A stretch of 64,000 nt of DNA from Amaranthus tricolor. Lineage: Eukaryota > Streptophyta > Magnoliopsida > Caryophyllales > Amaranthaceae. The stretch lies in assembly GCF_026212465.1 (NCBI RefSeq), contig NC_080052.1:14787878-14851877 (forward strand), in the 5' to 3' direction. Within the stretch, counting starts at the first letter, position 1. Every line of letters begins with the position of its first letter. This document shows, in pieces, positions 40,301 to 54,300 of the stretch. Made by a program: the position numbers and the translations under genes. The notes beneath the pieces were generated by a model, which saw nothing but the letters and a program-made list of their open reading frames with translations, was not told the DNA's origin and searched no databases.

Positions 40301-43300
40301 CGCTTAAAAACCCATAAAATCGCAACTTAACTTCTAATTTCTAGCATATGGCTATTATTTTCAATTCTAACCATTTAAACACAATAATATATGCCAAATA
40401 GTGTTGTGTGGCAAGTTTCGTGCAAAACAAACAAAGTTTGAGCTACTTTACGCGCGTAATTGACAAAAACGCTTAAAAACCCTTAAAATCGCAACTTAAC
40501 TTCTAATTTCTAGCATATGGCTATTATTTTCAATTCTAACCATTTCAACACAATAATATATTCCAAATAGTGTTGTGTTCCTAGTTTAGTGCATAACAAA
40601 TCAAGTTTGACCTAAATTACGCGCGAAATTGACAAAAACGCTTAAAAACCCTTAAAATCGCAACTTAACTTCTAATTTCTAGCATATGACTATTATTATC
40701 AATTCTAACCATTTCAATACAATAATATATGCCAAATAGTGCTGTGTGCCAAGTTTCGTGCATAACAAACCTTGTTTGTCCTACTTTACGCGCGAAATTG
40801 ACACAACAGCAAACTAGTGACCAGACCACATTGCACGACACGTTGAGACCAAACCTATGCATCCAGGACCTAGGCTAAAGTGGAAATAGAATCTTGGTAC
40901 TTGGATCTAGCTATCAAGGTCCTAAAACCATTCTAAAATCCCCGTGGACTCCTAGAAGCTAAGCTGAAGGAGGGCTGCTCGAAAGATTGCTAGATCAGAA
41001 TTTTGTTTAAGTGTTTGTGGTTGTTTCGTGTTCTTTTCATGATCATTTGTAGTTTTTGACTGTGTCATTAATCAAAGCATACGCACAACATTAATCCTTG
41101 CATAGCCAAGGCCTTAATCAGCCCCGGTTTCATATCAAAACCAAGTTTGAGTACTATACGCGCGAAATTGACAAAAACGCTTAAAAACCCATAAAATCGC
41201 AACTTAACTTCTAATTTCTAGCATATGGCTATTATTTTCAATTCTAACCATTTCAACACAATAATATATGCCAAATAGTGTTGTGTGCCAAGTTTCGTGC
41301 ATAACAAACCATGTTTGACCTACGTTACGCGCGAAATTGACAAAAGCGCTTAAAAACCCTTAAAATCGCAACTTAACTTTTAATTTCTAGCATGACTATT
41401 ATTTTCAATTGTAACCGTTTCAACACAATAATATATGCCAAATAGTGTTGTGTGCCAAGTTTCGTTCATAACAAACCATGTTTGACCTACTTTACGCGCG
41501 AAATTGACAAAAACGCTTAAAAACCCTTAAAATCGCAACTTAACTTCTAATTTCTAGCATATGACTATTATTTTCAATTCTAACCATTTCAACACAATAA
41601 TATATGCAAAATAGTGCTGTGTGCCAAGTTTCGTGTATAACAAACCATGTTTGACCTACTTTACGCGCGAAATTGACACAACAGTAAACTAGTGACCAGA
41701 CTACATTGCACGACACGTTGAGACCAAACCTATGCATCCAGGACCTAGGTTAAAGTGGAAATGGAATCTTGGTACTTGGATCTAGCTATCAAGGTCCTAA
41801 AACCATTCTAACAATCCCCGTGGACTCCTAGAAGCTGAGCTGAAGAAGGGCTGCTCGACAGTTTGCTAGATCAGAATTTTGTTTCAGTGTTTGTTGTTGT
41901 TTTGTGTTCTTTTCATGATTATTTGTAGTTTTTGACTGTGTCATTAATCAAATCTTATGCACAACATTAATCCTTGCATAGCCAAGGCCTTAATCAGCTC
42001 CGGTTTCGCATCAAAACCAAGTTTGTGTACTTTACGCGCGAAATTAAAAAAAAACGCTTAAAAACCCATAAAATCGCAACTTAACTTCTAATTTCTAGCA
42101 TATGGCTATTATTTTCAATTCTAACCATTTAAACACAATAATATATGCCAAATAGTGTTGTGTGGCAAGTTTCGTGCAAAACAAACAAAGTTTGAGCTAC
42201 TTTACGCGCGTAATTGACAAAAACGCTTAAAAACCCTTAAAATCGCAACATAACTTCTAATTTCTAGCATATGGCTATTATATTCAATTCTAACCATTTC
42301 AACACAATAATATATTCCAAATAGTGTTGTGTTCCAAGTTTCGTGCATAACAAATCAAGTTTGACCTAAATTACGCGCGAAATTAACAAAAACGCTTAAA
42401 AACCCTTAAAATCGCAACTTAACTTCTAATTTCTAGCATATGACTATTATTATCAATTCTAACCATTTCAATACAATAATATATGCCAAATAGTGCTGTG
42501 TGCCAAGTTTCGTGCATAACAAACCTTGTTTGTCCTACTTTACGCGCGAAATTGACACAACAGCAAACTAGTGACCAGACCACATTGCACGACACGTTGA
42601 GACCAAACCTATGCATCCAGGACCTAGGCTAAAGTGGAAATAGAATCTTGGTACTTGGATCTAGCTATCAAGGTCCTAAAACCATTCTAAAATCCCCGTG
42701 GACTCCTAGAAGCTAAGCTGAAGGAGGACTGCTCGAAAGATTGCTAGATCAGAATTTTGTTTAAGTGTTTGTGGTTGTTTCGTGTTTTTTTCATGATCAT
42801 TTGTAGTTTTTGACTGTGTCATTAATCAAAGCATACGCACAACATTAATCCTTGCATAGCCAAGGCCTTAATCAGCCCCGGTTTCATATCAAAACCAAGT
42901 TTGAGTACTATACGCGCGAAATTGACAAAAACGCTTAAAAACCCATAAAATCGCAACTTAACTTCTAATTTCTAGCATATGGCTATTATTTTCAATTCTA
43001 ACCATTTCAACACAATAATATATGCCAAATAGTGTTGTGTGCCAAGTTTCGTGCATAACAAACCAGGTTTGACCTACGTTACGCGCGAAATTGACAAAAG
43101 CGCTTAAAAACCCTTAAAATCGCAACTTAACTTTTAATTTCTAGCATGACTATTATTTTCAATTGTAACCGTTTCAACACAATAATATATGCCAAATAGT
43201 GTTGTGTGCCAAGTTTCGTTCATAACAAACCATGTTTGACCTACTTTACGCGCGAAATTGACAAAAACGCTTAAAAACCCTTAAAATCGCAACTTAACTT

Positions 43301-45300
43301 CTAATTTCTAGCATATGACTATTATTTTCAATTCTAACCATTTCAACACAATAATATATGCAAAATAGTGCTGTGTGCCAAGTTTCGCGTATAACAAACC
43401 ATGTTTGACCTACTTTACGCGCGAAATTGACACAACAGTAAACTAGTGACCAGACTACATTGCACGACACGTTGAGACCAAACCTATGCATCCAGGACCT
43501 AGGCTAAAGTGGAAATGGAATCTTGGTACTTGGATCTAGCTATCAAGGTCCTAAAACCATTCTAACAATCCCCGTGGACTCCTAGAAGCTGAGCTGAAGA
43601 AGGGCTGCTCGACAGTTTGCTAGATCAGAATTTTGTTTAAGTGTTTGTGGTTGTTTTGTGTTCTTTTCATGATCATTTGCAGTTTTTGACTGTGTCATTA
43701 ATCAAATCTTACGCACAACATTAATCCTTGCATAGCCAAGGCCTTAATCAGCTCCGGTTTCGCATCAAAACCAAGTTTGTGTACTTTACGCGCGAAATTA
43801 AAAAAAACGCTGAAAAACCCAAAAAATCGCAACTTAACTTCTAATTTCTAGCATATGGCTATTATTTTCAATTCTAACCATTTAAACACAATAATATATG
43901 CCAAATAGTGTTGTGTGGCAAGTTTCGTGCAAAACAAACAAAGTTTGAGCTACTTTACGCGCGTAATTGACAAAAACGCTTAAAAACCCTTAAAATCGCA
44001 ACTTAACTTCTAATTTCTAGCATATGGCTATTATTTTCAATTCTAACCATTTCAACACAATAATATATTCCAAATAGTGTTGTGTTCCTAGTTTAGTGCA
44101 TAACAAATCAAGTTTGACCTAAATTACGCGCGAAATTGACAAAAACGCTTAAAAACCCTTAAAATCGCAACTTAACTTCTAATTTCTAGCATATGACTAT
44201 TATTATCAATTCTAACCATTTCAATACAATAATATATGCCAAATAGTGCTGTGTGCCAAGTTTCGTGCATAACAAACCTTGTTTGTCCTACTTTACGCGC
44301 GAAATTGACACAACAGCAAACTAGTGACCAGACCACATTGCACGACACGTTGAGACCAAACCTATGCATCCAGGACCTAGGCTAAAGTGGAAATAGAATC
44401 TTGGTACTTGGATCTAGCTATCAAGGTCCTAAAACCATTCTAAAATCCCCGTGGACTCCTAGAAGCTAAGCTGAAGGAGGGCTGCTCGAAAGATTGCTAG
44501 ATCAGAATTTTGTTTAAGTGTTTGTGGTTGTTTCGTGTTCTTTTCATGATCATTTGTAGTTTTTGACTGTGTCATTAATCAAAGCATACGCACAACATTA
44601 ATCCTTGCATAGCCAAGGCCTTAATCAGCCCCGGTTTCATATCAAAACCAAGTTTGAGTACTATACGCGCGAAATTGACAAAAACTCTTAAAAACCCATA
44701 AAATCGCAACTTAACTTCTAATTTCTAGCATATGGCTATTATTTTCAATTCTAACCATTTCAACACAATAATATATGCCAAATAGTGTTGTGTGCCAAGT
44801 TTCGTGCATAACAAACCATGTTTGACCTACGTTACGCGCGAAATTGACAAAAGCGCTTAAAAACCCTTAAAATCGCAACTTAACTTTTAATTTCTAGCAT
44901 GACTATTATTTTCAATTGTAACCGTTTCAACACAATAATATATGCCAAATAGTGTTGTGTGCCAAGTTTCGTTCATAACAAACCATGTTTGACCTACTTT
45001 ACGCGCGAAATTGACAAAAACGCTTAAAAACCCTTAAAATCGCAACTTAACTTCTAATTTCTAGCATATGACTATTATTTTCAATTCTAACCATTTCAAC
45101 ACAATAATATATGCAAAATAGTGCTGTGTGCCAAGTTTCGTGTATAACAAACCATGTTTGACCTACTTTACGCGCGAAATTGACACAACAGTAAACTAGT
45201 GACCAGACTACATTGCACGACACGTTGAGACCAAACCTATGCATCCAGGACCTAGGTTAAAGTGGAAATGGAATCTTGGTACTTGGATCTAGCTATCAAG
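31386..45300. repeat. Array segment 4: 1753-bp dimeric and about 3507-bp tetrameric higher-order repeats
   Basis: B markers alternate 878 and 875 bp (32263, 33138, 34016, 34891, then 36476, 37354, 38229, 39109, 39984, 40862, 41737, 42616, 43491, 44369, 45244), with one 710-bp step at 34891-35601. Two B subtypes alternate. One has CAGTAAACTAG, CAGACTACATTG, GAAGAAGG and CAGCTCCGG. The other has CAGCAAACTAG, CAGACCACATTG, CTAAAATCCCC and CAGCCCCGG. The 3-bp length difference comes from CTAAAATCC against CTAACAATCC and CTAGCATGAC against CTAGCATATGAC. Variants CCTAGGTTAAAGTGG (about 38237, 41745, 45253) and TTTCAGTGTTTGTTGTTG (about 38374, 41882) repeat every 3507-3508 bp. Confidence 0.92.
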
Positions 45301-48300
45301 GTCCTAAAACCATTCTAACAATCCCCGTGGACTCCTAGAAGCTGAGCTGAAGAAGGGCTGCTCGACAGTTTGCTAGATCAGAATTTTGTTTAAGTGTTTG
45401 TGGTTGTTTCTTGTTGTTTTCATGATCATTTGTAGTTTTTGACTGTGTCATTAATCAAAGCTTATACACAACATTAATCCTTGCATAGCCAAGGCCTTAA
45501 TCAGCTCCGGTTTCGCATCAAAACCAAGTTTGAGTACTTTACGCGCGAAATTAAAAAAAACGCTTAAAAACCCATAAAATCGCAACTTAACTTCTAATTT
45601 CAAGCATATGGCTATTATTTTCAATTCTAACCATTTCAACACAATAATATATGCCAAATAGTGTTGTGTGCCTAGTTTCGTGCAAAACAAACAAAGTTTG
45701 AGCTACTTTACGTGCGTAATTGACAAAAACGCTTAAAAACCCTTAAAATCGCAACTTAACTTCTATTTTCTAGCATATGACTAGTATTATCAATTATAAC
45801 CTTTTCAACACAATAATATATGCCAAATAGTTTTGTGTGCCATGTTTCGTGCATAACAAATCATGTTTGACCTACTAACGCGCGAAATTGACACAGCAGC
45901 AAACTAGTGAGCAGACCACCTTGCACGACACGTGGAGACCAAACCTATGCATCCATGACCTAGGCTAAAGTGGAAATAAGATCTTGGTACTTGGATCTAG
46001 CTATCAAGGTCCTAAAACCATTCTAACAATCCCCGTGGACTCCTAGAAGCTGAGCTGAAAGAGGGCTGCTCGAAAGTTCGCTAGATCAGAATTTTGTTTA
46101 AGTGTTTGTGGTTGTTTCTTGTTGTTTTCATGATCATTTGTAGTTTTTGACTGTGTCATTAATCAAAGCTTACGCACAACATTAATCCTTGCACAGCCAA
46201 GGCCTTAATCAGCCCCGGTTTCGCATCAAAACCAAGTTTGAGTACTTTACGCGCGAAATTAAAAAAAACGCTTAAAAACCCATAAAATCGCAACTTAACT
46301 TCTAATTTCAAGCATATGGCTATTATTTTCAATTCTAACCATTTCAACACAATAATATATGCCAAATAGTGTTGTGTGCCTAGTTTCGTGCAAAACAAAC
46401 AAAGTTTGAGCTACTTTACGTGCGTAATTGACAAAAACGCTTAAAAACCCTTAAAATCGCAACTTAACTTCTATTTTCTAGCATATGACTAGTATTATCA
46501 ATGATAACCTTTTCAACACAATAATATATGCCAAATAGTTTTGTGTGCCATGTTTCGTGCATAACAAATCATGTTTGACCTACTAACGCGCGAAATTGAC
46601 ACAGCAGCAAACTAGTGAGCAGACCACCTTGCACGACACGTGGAGACCAAACCTATGCATCCATGACCTAGGCTAAAGTGGAAATAAGATCTTGGTACTT
46701 GCATCTAGCTATCAAGGTCCTAAAACCATTCTAACAATCCCCGTGGACTCCTAGAAGCTGAGCTGAAGGAGGGCTGCTCGAAAGTTTGCTAGATCAGAAT
46801 TTTGTTTAAGTGTTTGTGGTTGTTTCGTGTTCCTTTCATAATCATTTGTAGTTTTTGACTATGTCATTAATCAAAGCTTACGCACAACATTAATCCTTGC
46901 ACAGCCAAGGCCTTAATCAGCCCCGGTTTCGCATCAAAACCAAGTTTGAGTACTTTACGCGCGAAATTAAAAAAAACGCTTAAAAACCCATAAAATCGCA
47001 ACTTAACTTCTAATTTCAAGCATATGGCTATTATTTTCAATTCTAACCATTTCAACACAATAATATATGCCAAATAGTGTTGTGTGCCTAGTTTCGTGCA
47101 AAACAAACAAAGTTTGAGCTACTTTACGTGCGTAATTGACAAAAACGCTTAAAAACCCTTAAAATCGCAACTTAACTTCTATTTTCTAGCATATGACTAG
47201 TATTATCAATTATAACCTTTTCAACACAATAATATATGCCAAATAGTTTTGTGTGCCATGTTTCGTGCATAACAAATCATGTTTGACCTACTAACGCGCG
47301 AAATTGACACAGCAGCAAACTAGTGAGCAGACCACCTTGCACGACACGTGGAGACCAAACCTATGCATCCATGACCTAGGCTAAAGTGGAAATAAGATCT
47401 TGGTACTTGGATCTAGCTATCAAGGTCCTAAAACCATTCTAACAATCCCCGTGGACTCCTAGAAGCTGAGCTGAAGGAGGGCTGCTCGAAAGTTTGCTAG
47501 ATCAGAATTTTGTTTAAGTGTTTGTGGTTGTTTCGTGTTCCTTTCATAATCATTTGTAGTTTTTGACTATGTCATTAATCAAAGCTTACGCACAACATTA
47601 ATCCTTGCACAGCCAAGGCCTTAATCAGCCCCGGTTTCGCATCAAAACCAAGTTTGAGTACTTTACGCGCGAAATTGAAAAAAACGCTTAAAAACCCATA
47701 AAATCGCAACTTAACTTCTGATTTCTAGCATATGGCTATTATTTTCAATTCCAACCATTTCAACACAATAATATATGCCAAATAGTGTTGTGTGCCAAGT
47801 TTCGTGCAAAACAAACAAAGTTTGAGCTACTTTACGCGCGTAATTGACAAAAACGCTTAAAAACCCTTAAAATCGCAACTTAACTTCTAATTTCTAGCAT
47901 ATGAATATTATTTTCAATTCTAACCATTTCAACACAATAATATATTCCAAATAGTGTTGTGTGCCAAGTTTCGTGCATAACAAACCATGTTTGACCTACT
48001 TTACGCGCGAAATTGACACAGCAGCAAACTAATGAGCACACCACCTTGCACGACACGTGGAGACCAAACCTATGCATCCATGACCTAGGCTAAAGAGGAA
48101 ATGGAATCTTGGTACTTGGATCTAGCTATCAAGGTCCTAAAACCATTCTAACAATCCTCGTGGACTCCTAGAAGCTGAGCTGAAGGAGGGCTGCTCGAAA
48201 GTTTGCTAGATCAGAATTTTGTTTAAGTGTTTGTGGTTGTTTCGTGTTCCTTTCATAATCATTTGTAGTTTTTGACTATGTCATTAATCAAAGCTTACGC
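45301..48300. repeat. Array segment 5: recently amplified 708-bp and 1417-bp units
   Basis: B markers at 45952, 46660, 47368 and 48077, continuing to 48785 and 49494. The units carry AATAAGATCTTGG, CATGACTAGTATTATCAA and GTTCCTTTCATAATCATTTG. The near-identical pair 46867/48284 and the pair 47880/49297 give a 1417-bp period (708 plus 709). The junction near 45400 switches from segment-4-type to segment-3-type sequence at TTGTTTCTTGTTGTTTTCAT, which otherwise occurs near 22640 and again near 46115. Confidence 0.88.
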
Positions 48301-51300
48301 ACAACATTAATCCTTGCACAGCCAAGGCCTTAATCAGCCCCGGTTTCGCATCAAAACCAAGTTTGAGTACTTTACGCGCGAAATTAAAAAAAACGCTTAA
48401 AAACCCATAAAATCGCAACTTAACTTCTAATTTCAAGCATATGGCTATTATTTTCAATTCTAACCATTTCAACACAATAATATATGCCAAATAGTGTTGT
48501 GTGCCTAGTTTCGTGCAAAACAAACAAAGTTTGAGCTACTTTACGTGCGTAATTGACAAAAACGCTTAAAAACCCTTAAAATCGCAACTTAACTTCTATT
48601 TTCTAGCATATGACTAGTATTATCAATTATAACCTTTTCAACACAATAATATATGCCAAATAGTTTTGTGTGCCATGTTTCGTGCATAACAAATCATGTT
48701 TGACCTACTAACGCGCGAAATTGACACAGCAGCAAACTAGTGAGCAGACCACCTTGCACGACACGTGGAGACCAAACCTATGCATCCATGACCTAGGCTA
48801 AAGTGGAAATAAGATCTTGGTACTTGGATCTAGCTATCAAGGTCCTAAAACCATTCTAACAATCCCCGTGGACTCCTAGAAGCTGAGCTGAAGGAGGGCT
48901 GCTCGAAAGTTTGCTAGATCAGAATTTTGTTTAAGTGTTTGTGGTTGTTTCGTGTTCCTTTCATAATCATTTGTAGTTTTTGACTATGTCATTAATCAAA
49001 GCTTACGCACAACATTAATCCTTGCACAGCCAAGGCCTTAATCAGCCCCGGTTTCGCATCAAAACCAAGTTTGAGTACTTTACGCGCGAAATTGAAAAAA
49101 ACGCTTAAAAACCCATAAAATCGCAACTTAACTTCTGATTTCTAGCATATGGCTATTATTTTCAATTCCAACCATTTCAACACAATAATATATGCCAAAT
49201 AGTGTTGTGTGCCAAGTTTCGTGCAAAACAAACAAAGTTTGAGCTACTTTACGCGCGTAATTGACAAAAACGCTTAAAAACCCTTAAAATCGCAACTTAA
49301 CTTCTAATTTCTAGCATATGAATATTATTTTCAATTCTAACCATTTCAACACAATAATATATTCCAAATAGTGTTGTGTGCCAAGTTTCGTGCATAACAA
49401 ACCATGTTTGACCTACTTTACGCGCGAAATTGACACAGCAGCAAACTAGTGAGCACACCACCTTGCACGACACGTGGAGACCAAACCTATGCATCCATGA
49501 CCTAGGCTAAAGAGGAAATGGAATCTTGGTACTTGGATCTAGCTATCAAGGTCCTAAAACCATTCTAACAATCCTCGTGGACTCCTAGAAGCTGAGCTGA
49601 AGGAGGGCTGCTCGAAAGTATGCTAGATCAGAATTTTATTTAAGTGTTTGTGGTTGTTTCGTGTTCTTTTCATGATCATTTGTAGTTTTTGACTGTGTCA
49701 TTAATCAAAGCCTACGCACAACATTAATCCTTGCATAGCAAAGGCCTTAATCAGCCCCGGTTTCGCATCAAAACCAAGTTTGAGTACTTTACGCACGAAA
49801 TTGACAAAAACACTTAAAAACCCATGAAATCGCAACTTAACTTCTAATTTCTAGCATATGGCTATTATTTTCAATTCTAACCATTTCAACACAATAATAT
49901 ATTCCAAATAGTGTTGTGTTGCAAGTTTCGTGCATAACAAACCAAGTTTGACCTAAATTACGCGCGAAATTGACAAAAACGCTTAAAAACCCTTAAAATC
50001 GCAACTTAACTTCTAATTTCTAGCATATGACTATTATTATCAATTCTAACAATTTCCATACAATAATATATGCCAAATAGTGCTGTGTGCCAAGTTTCGT
50101 GCATAACAAACCTTGTTATTCCTACTTTACGCGCGAAATTGACACAACAGCAAACTAGTGACCAGACCACATTGCACGACACGTTGAGACCAAACCTATG
50201 CATCCAGGACCTAGGCTAAAGTGGAAATAGAATCTTGGTACTTGGATCTAGCTATCAAGGTCCTAAAACCATTCTAACAATCCCCGTGGACTCCTAGAAG
50301 CTGAGCTGAAGGAGGGCTGCTCGAAAGTTTGCTAGATAAGAATTTTGTTTAAGTGTTTGTGGTTGTTTCGTGTTCTTTTCATGATCATTTGTAGTTTTTG
50401 ACTGTGTCATTAATCAAAGCATACGCACAACATTAATCCTTGCATAGCCAAGGCCTTAATCAGCCCCGGTTTCATATCAAAACCAAGTTTGAGTACTATA
50501 CGCGCGAAATTGACAAAAACGCTTAAAAACCCATAAAATCGCAACTGAACTTCTAATTTCTAGCATATGGCTATTATTTTCAATTGTAACCATTTCAACA
50601 CAATAATATATGCCAAATAGTGTTGTGTGCCAAGTTTCGTGCATAACAAACCATGTTTGACCTACTTTACGCGCGAAATTGACAAAAACGCTTAAAAACC
50701 CTTAAAATCGCAACTTAACTTCTAATTTCTAGCATATGACTATTATTTTCAATTCTAACCATTTCAAAACAATAATATATGCAAAATAGTGCTGTGTGCC
50801 ATGTTTCGTGCATAACATACTATGTTTGACCTACTTTACGCGCGAAATTGACACAACAGTAAACTAGTGACCAGACTACATTGCACGACACGTTGAGACC
50901 AAACCTATGCATCCAGGACCTAGGCTAAAGTGGAAATGGAATCTTGGTACTTGGATCTAGCTATCAAGGTCCTAAAACCATTCTAACAAACCCCGTGAAC
51001 TCTTAGAAGCTGAGCTGAAGGAGGGGTGCTCGATAGTTTGCTAGATCAGAATTTTGTTTAAGTGTTTGTGGTTGTTTTGTGTTCTTTTCATGATCATTTG
51101 TAGTTTTTGACTGTGTCATTAATCAAATCTTACGCACAACATTAATCCTTGCATAGCCAAGGCCTTAATCAGCTCCGGTTTCGCATCAAAACCAAGTTTG
51201 TGTACTTTACGCACGAAATTAAAAAAAACGCTTAAAAACCCATAAAATCGCAACTTAATTTCTAATTTCTAGCATATGGCTATTATTTTCAATTCTAACC

Positions 51301-54300
51301 ATTTAAACACAATAATATATGCCAAATAGTGTTGTGTGGCAAGTTTCGTGCAAAACAAACAAAGTTTGAGCTACTTTACGCGCGTAATTGACAAAAACGC
51401 TTAAAAACCCTTAAAATCGCAACTTAACTTCTAATTTCTAGCATATGACTATTATTATCAATTCTAACCATTTCAACACAATAATATATGCCAAATAGTG
51501 CTGTGTGCCAAGTTTCGTGCATAACAAACCATGTTTGACCTACTTACGCGCGAAATTGACACAGCAGCAAACTAGTGAGCAGACCACCTTGCACGACACG
51601 TGGAGACCAAACCTATGCATCCATGACCTAGGCTAAAGTGGAAATGGAATCTTGGTACTTGGATCTAGCTATCAAGGTCCTAAAACCATTCTATGAATCC
51701 CCGTGGACTCCTAGAAGCTGAGCTGAAGGAGGGCTGCTCGAAAGTTTGCTAGATCAGAATTTTGTTTAAGTATTTGTGGTTGTTTCGTGTTCTTTTCATG
51801 ATCATTTGTAGTTTTTGACTGTGTCATTAATCAAAGCATACGCACAACATTAATCCTTGCATAATCAAGGCCTTAATAAGCCCCGGTTTCGCATCAAAAC
51901 CAAGTTTGAGTACTTTACGCGCGAAATTGACAAAAACACTTAAAAACCCATAAAATCGCAACTTAAATTCTAATTTCTAGCATATGGCTATTATTTTCAA
52001 TTCTAACCATTTCAACACAATAATATATTCCAAATAGTGTTGTGTGCAAAGTTTCGTGCATAACAAACCATGTTTGACCTACTTTACGCGCGAAATTGAC
52101 AAAAACGCTTAAAAACCCTTAAAATCGCAACTTAACTTCTAATTTCTAGCATATGACTATTATTATCAATTATAACCATTTGAATACAATAATATATGCC
52201 AAATAGTGCTGTGTGCCAAGTTTCGTGCATAACAAACCATGTTTGTCCTACTTTACGCATGAAATTGACACAACAACAAACTAGTGACCAGACCACATTG
52301 CACAACACGTAGAGACCAAACCTATGCATCCCTGACCTAGGCTAAAGTGGAAATGGAATCTTGGTACTTGGATCTAGCTATCAAGGTCCTAAAACCATTC
52401 TAACAATCCCCATGGACTCCTAGAAGCTGAGCTGAAGGAGGGCTGCTCAAAAGTTTGCTAGATCAGAATTTTGTTTAAGTGTTTGTGGTTGTTTCGTGTT
52501 CTTTTCATGATCATTTGTTGTTTTTCAATGTGTCATTAGTCAAAGCATACGCACAACATTAATCCTTGCATAAACAAGGCCTTAATCAGCCTCGGTTTCG
52601 CATAAAAACCAAGTTTGAGTACTATACGCGCGAAATTGACAAAAACGCTTAAAAACCCATAAAATCGCAACTTAACTTCTACTTTCTAGCATATGGCTAT
52701 TATTTTCAATTCTAACCATTTCAACACAATAATATATGCCAAATAGTTTTGTGTGCCAAGTTTCGTGCATAACATAAAAAGTTTGACCTACTTTACGCGC
52801 GAAATTGAAAAAAAAACGCTTAAAAAACCCTTAAAATCGCAACTTAACTTCTAATTTCTAGCATAGGACTATTATTATCAATTCTAACCATTTCAACACA
52901 ATAATATATGCCAAATAGTGCTGTGTGCGATGTTTCGTGCATAACAAACTATGTTTGACCTACTTTACGCGCGAAATTGACACAACAACAAACTAGTGAC
53001 CAGACCACATTGCACGACACGTTGAGACCAAACCTATGCATCCAGGACCTAGGCTGAAGTGGAAATGGAATCTTGGTACTTGGATCTAGCTATCAAGGTC
53101 CTAAAACCATTCTAACAATCCCCGTGAACTCTTAGAAGCTGAGCTGAAGGAGGGGTGCTCGACAGTTTGCTAGATCAGAATTTTGTTTAAGTGTTTGTGG
53201 TTGTTTCGTGTTCTTTTCATGATCATTTGTAGTTTTTGACTGTGTCATTAATCAAAGCTTACACACAACATTAATCCTTGCATAACCAAGGCCTTAATCA
53301 GCTCCGGTTTCGCTTCAAAACCAAGTTTGAGTAATTTACGCGCGAAATTGAAAAAAACGCTTAAAAACTCATAAAATCGCAACTTAACTTCTAATTTCTA
53401 GCATATGGCTATTATTTTCAATTCTAACCATTTCAACACAATAATATATGCCAAATAGTTTTGTGTGCCAAGTTTCGTGCATAACAAACAATACTTTACG
53501 CGCGAAATTGAAAAAAAACGCTTAAAAACCCTTAAAATCGCAACTTAACTTCTAATTTCTAGCATAGGACTATTATTATCAATTCTAACCATTTCAACAC
53601 AATAATATATGCCAAATAGTGCTGTGTGCCATGTTTCGTGCATAACAAACTATGTTTGACCTACTTTACGCGCGAAATTGACACAACAACAAACTAGTGA
53701 CCAGACCACATTGCACGACACGTTGAGACCAAACCTATGCATCCAGGACCTAGGCTGAAGTGGAAATGGAATCTTGGTACTTGGATCTAGCTATCAAGGT
53801 CCTAAAACCATTCTAACAATCCCCGTGAACTCTTAGAAGCTGAGCTGAAGGAGGGGTGCTCGACAGTTTGCTAGATCAGAATTTTGTTTAAGTGTTTGTG
53901 GTTGTTTCGTGTTCTTTTCATGATCATTTGTAGTTTTTGACTGTGTCATTAATCAAAGCTTACACACAACATTAATCCTTGCATAACCAAGGCCTTAATC
54001 AGCTCCGGTTTCGCTTCAAAACCAAGTTTGAGTAATTTACGCGCGAAATTGAAAAAAACGCTTAAAAACTCATAAAATCGCAACTTAACTTCTAATTTCT
54101 AGCATATGGCTATTATTTTCAATTCTAACCATTTCAACACAATAATATATGCCAAATAGTTTTGTGTGCCAAGTTTCGTGCATAACAAACAATACTTTAC
54201 GCGCGAAATTGAAAAAAAAACGCTTAAAAACCCTTAAAATCGCAACTTAACTTCTAATTTCTAGCATATGACTATTATTATCAATTCTAACCATTTCAAC

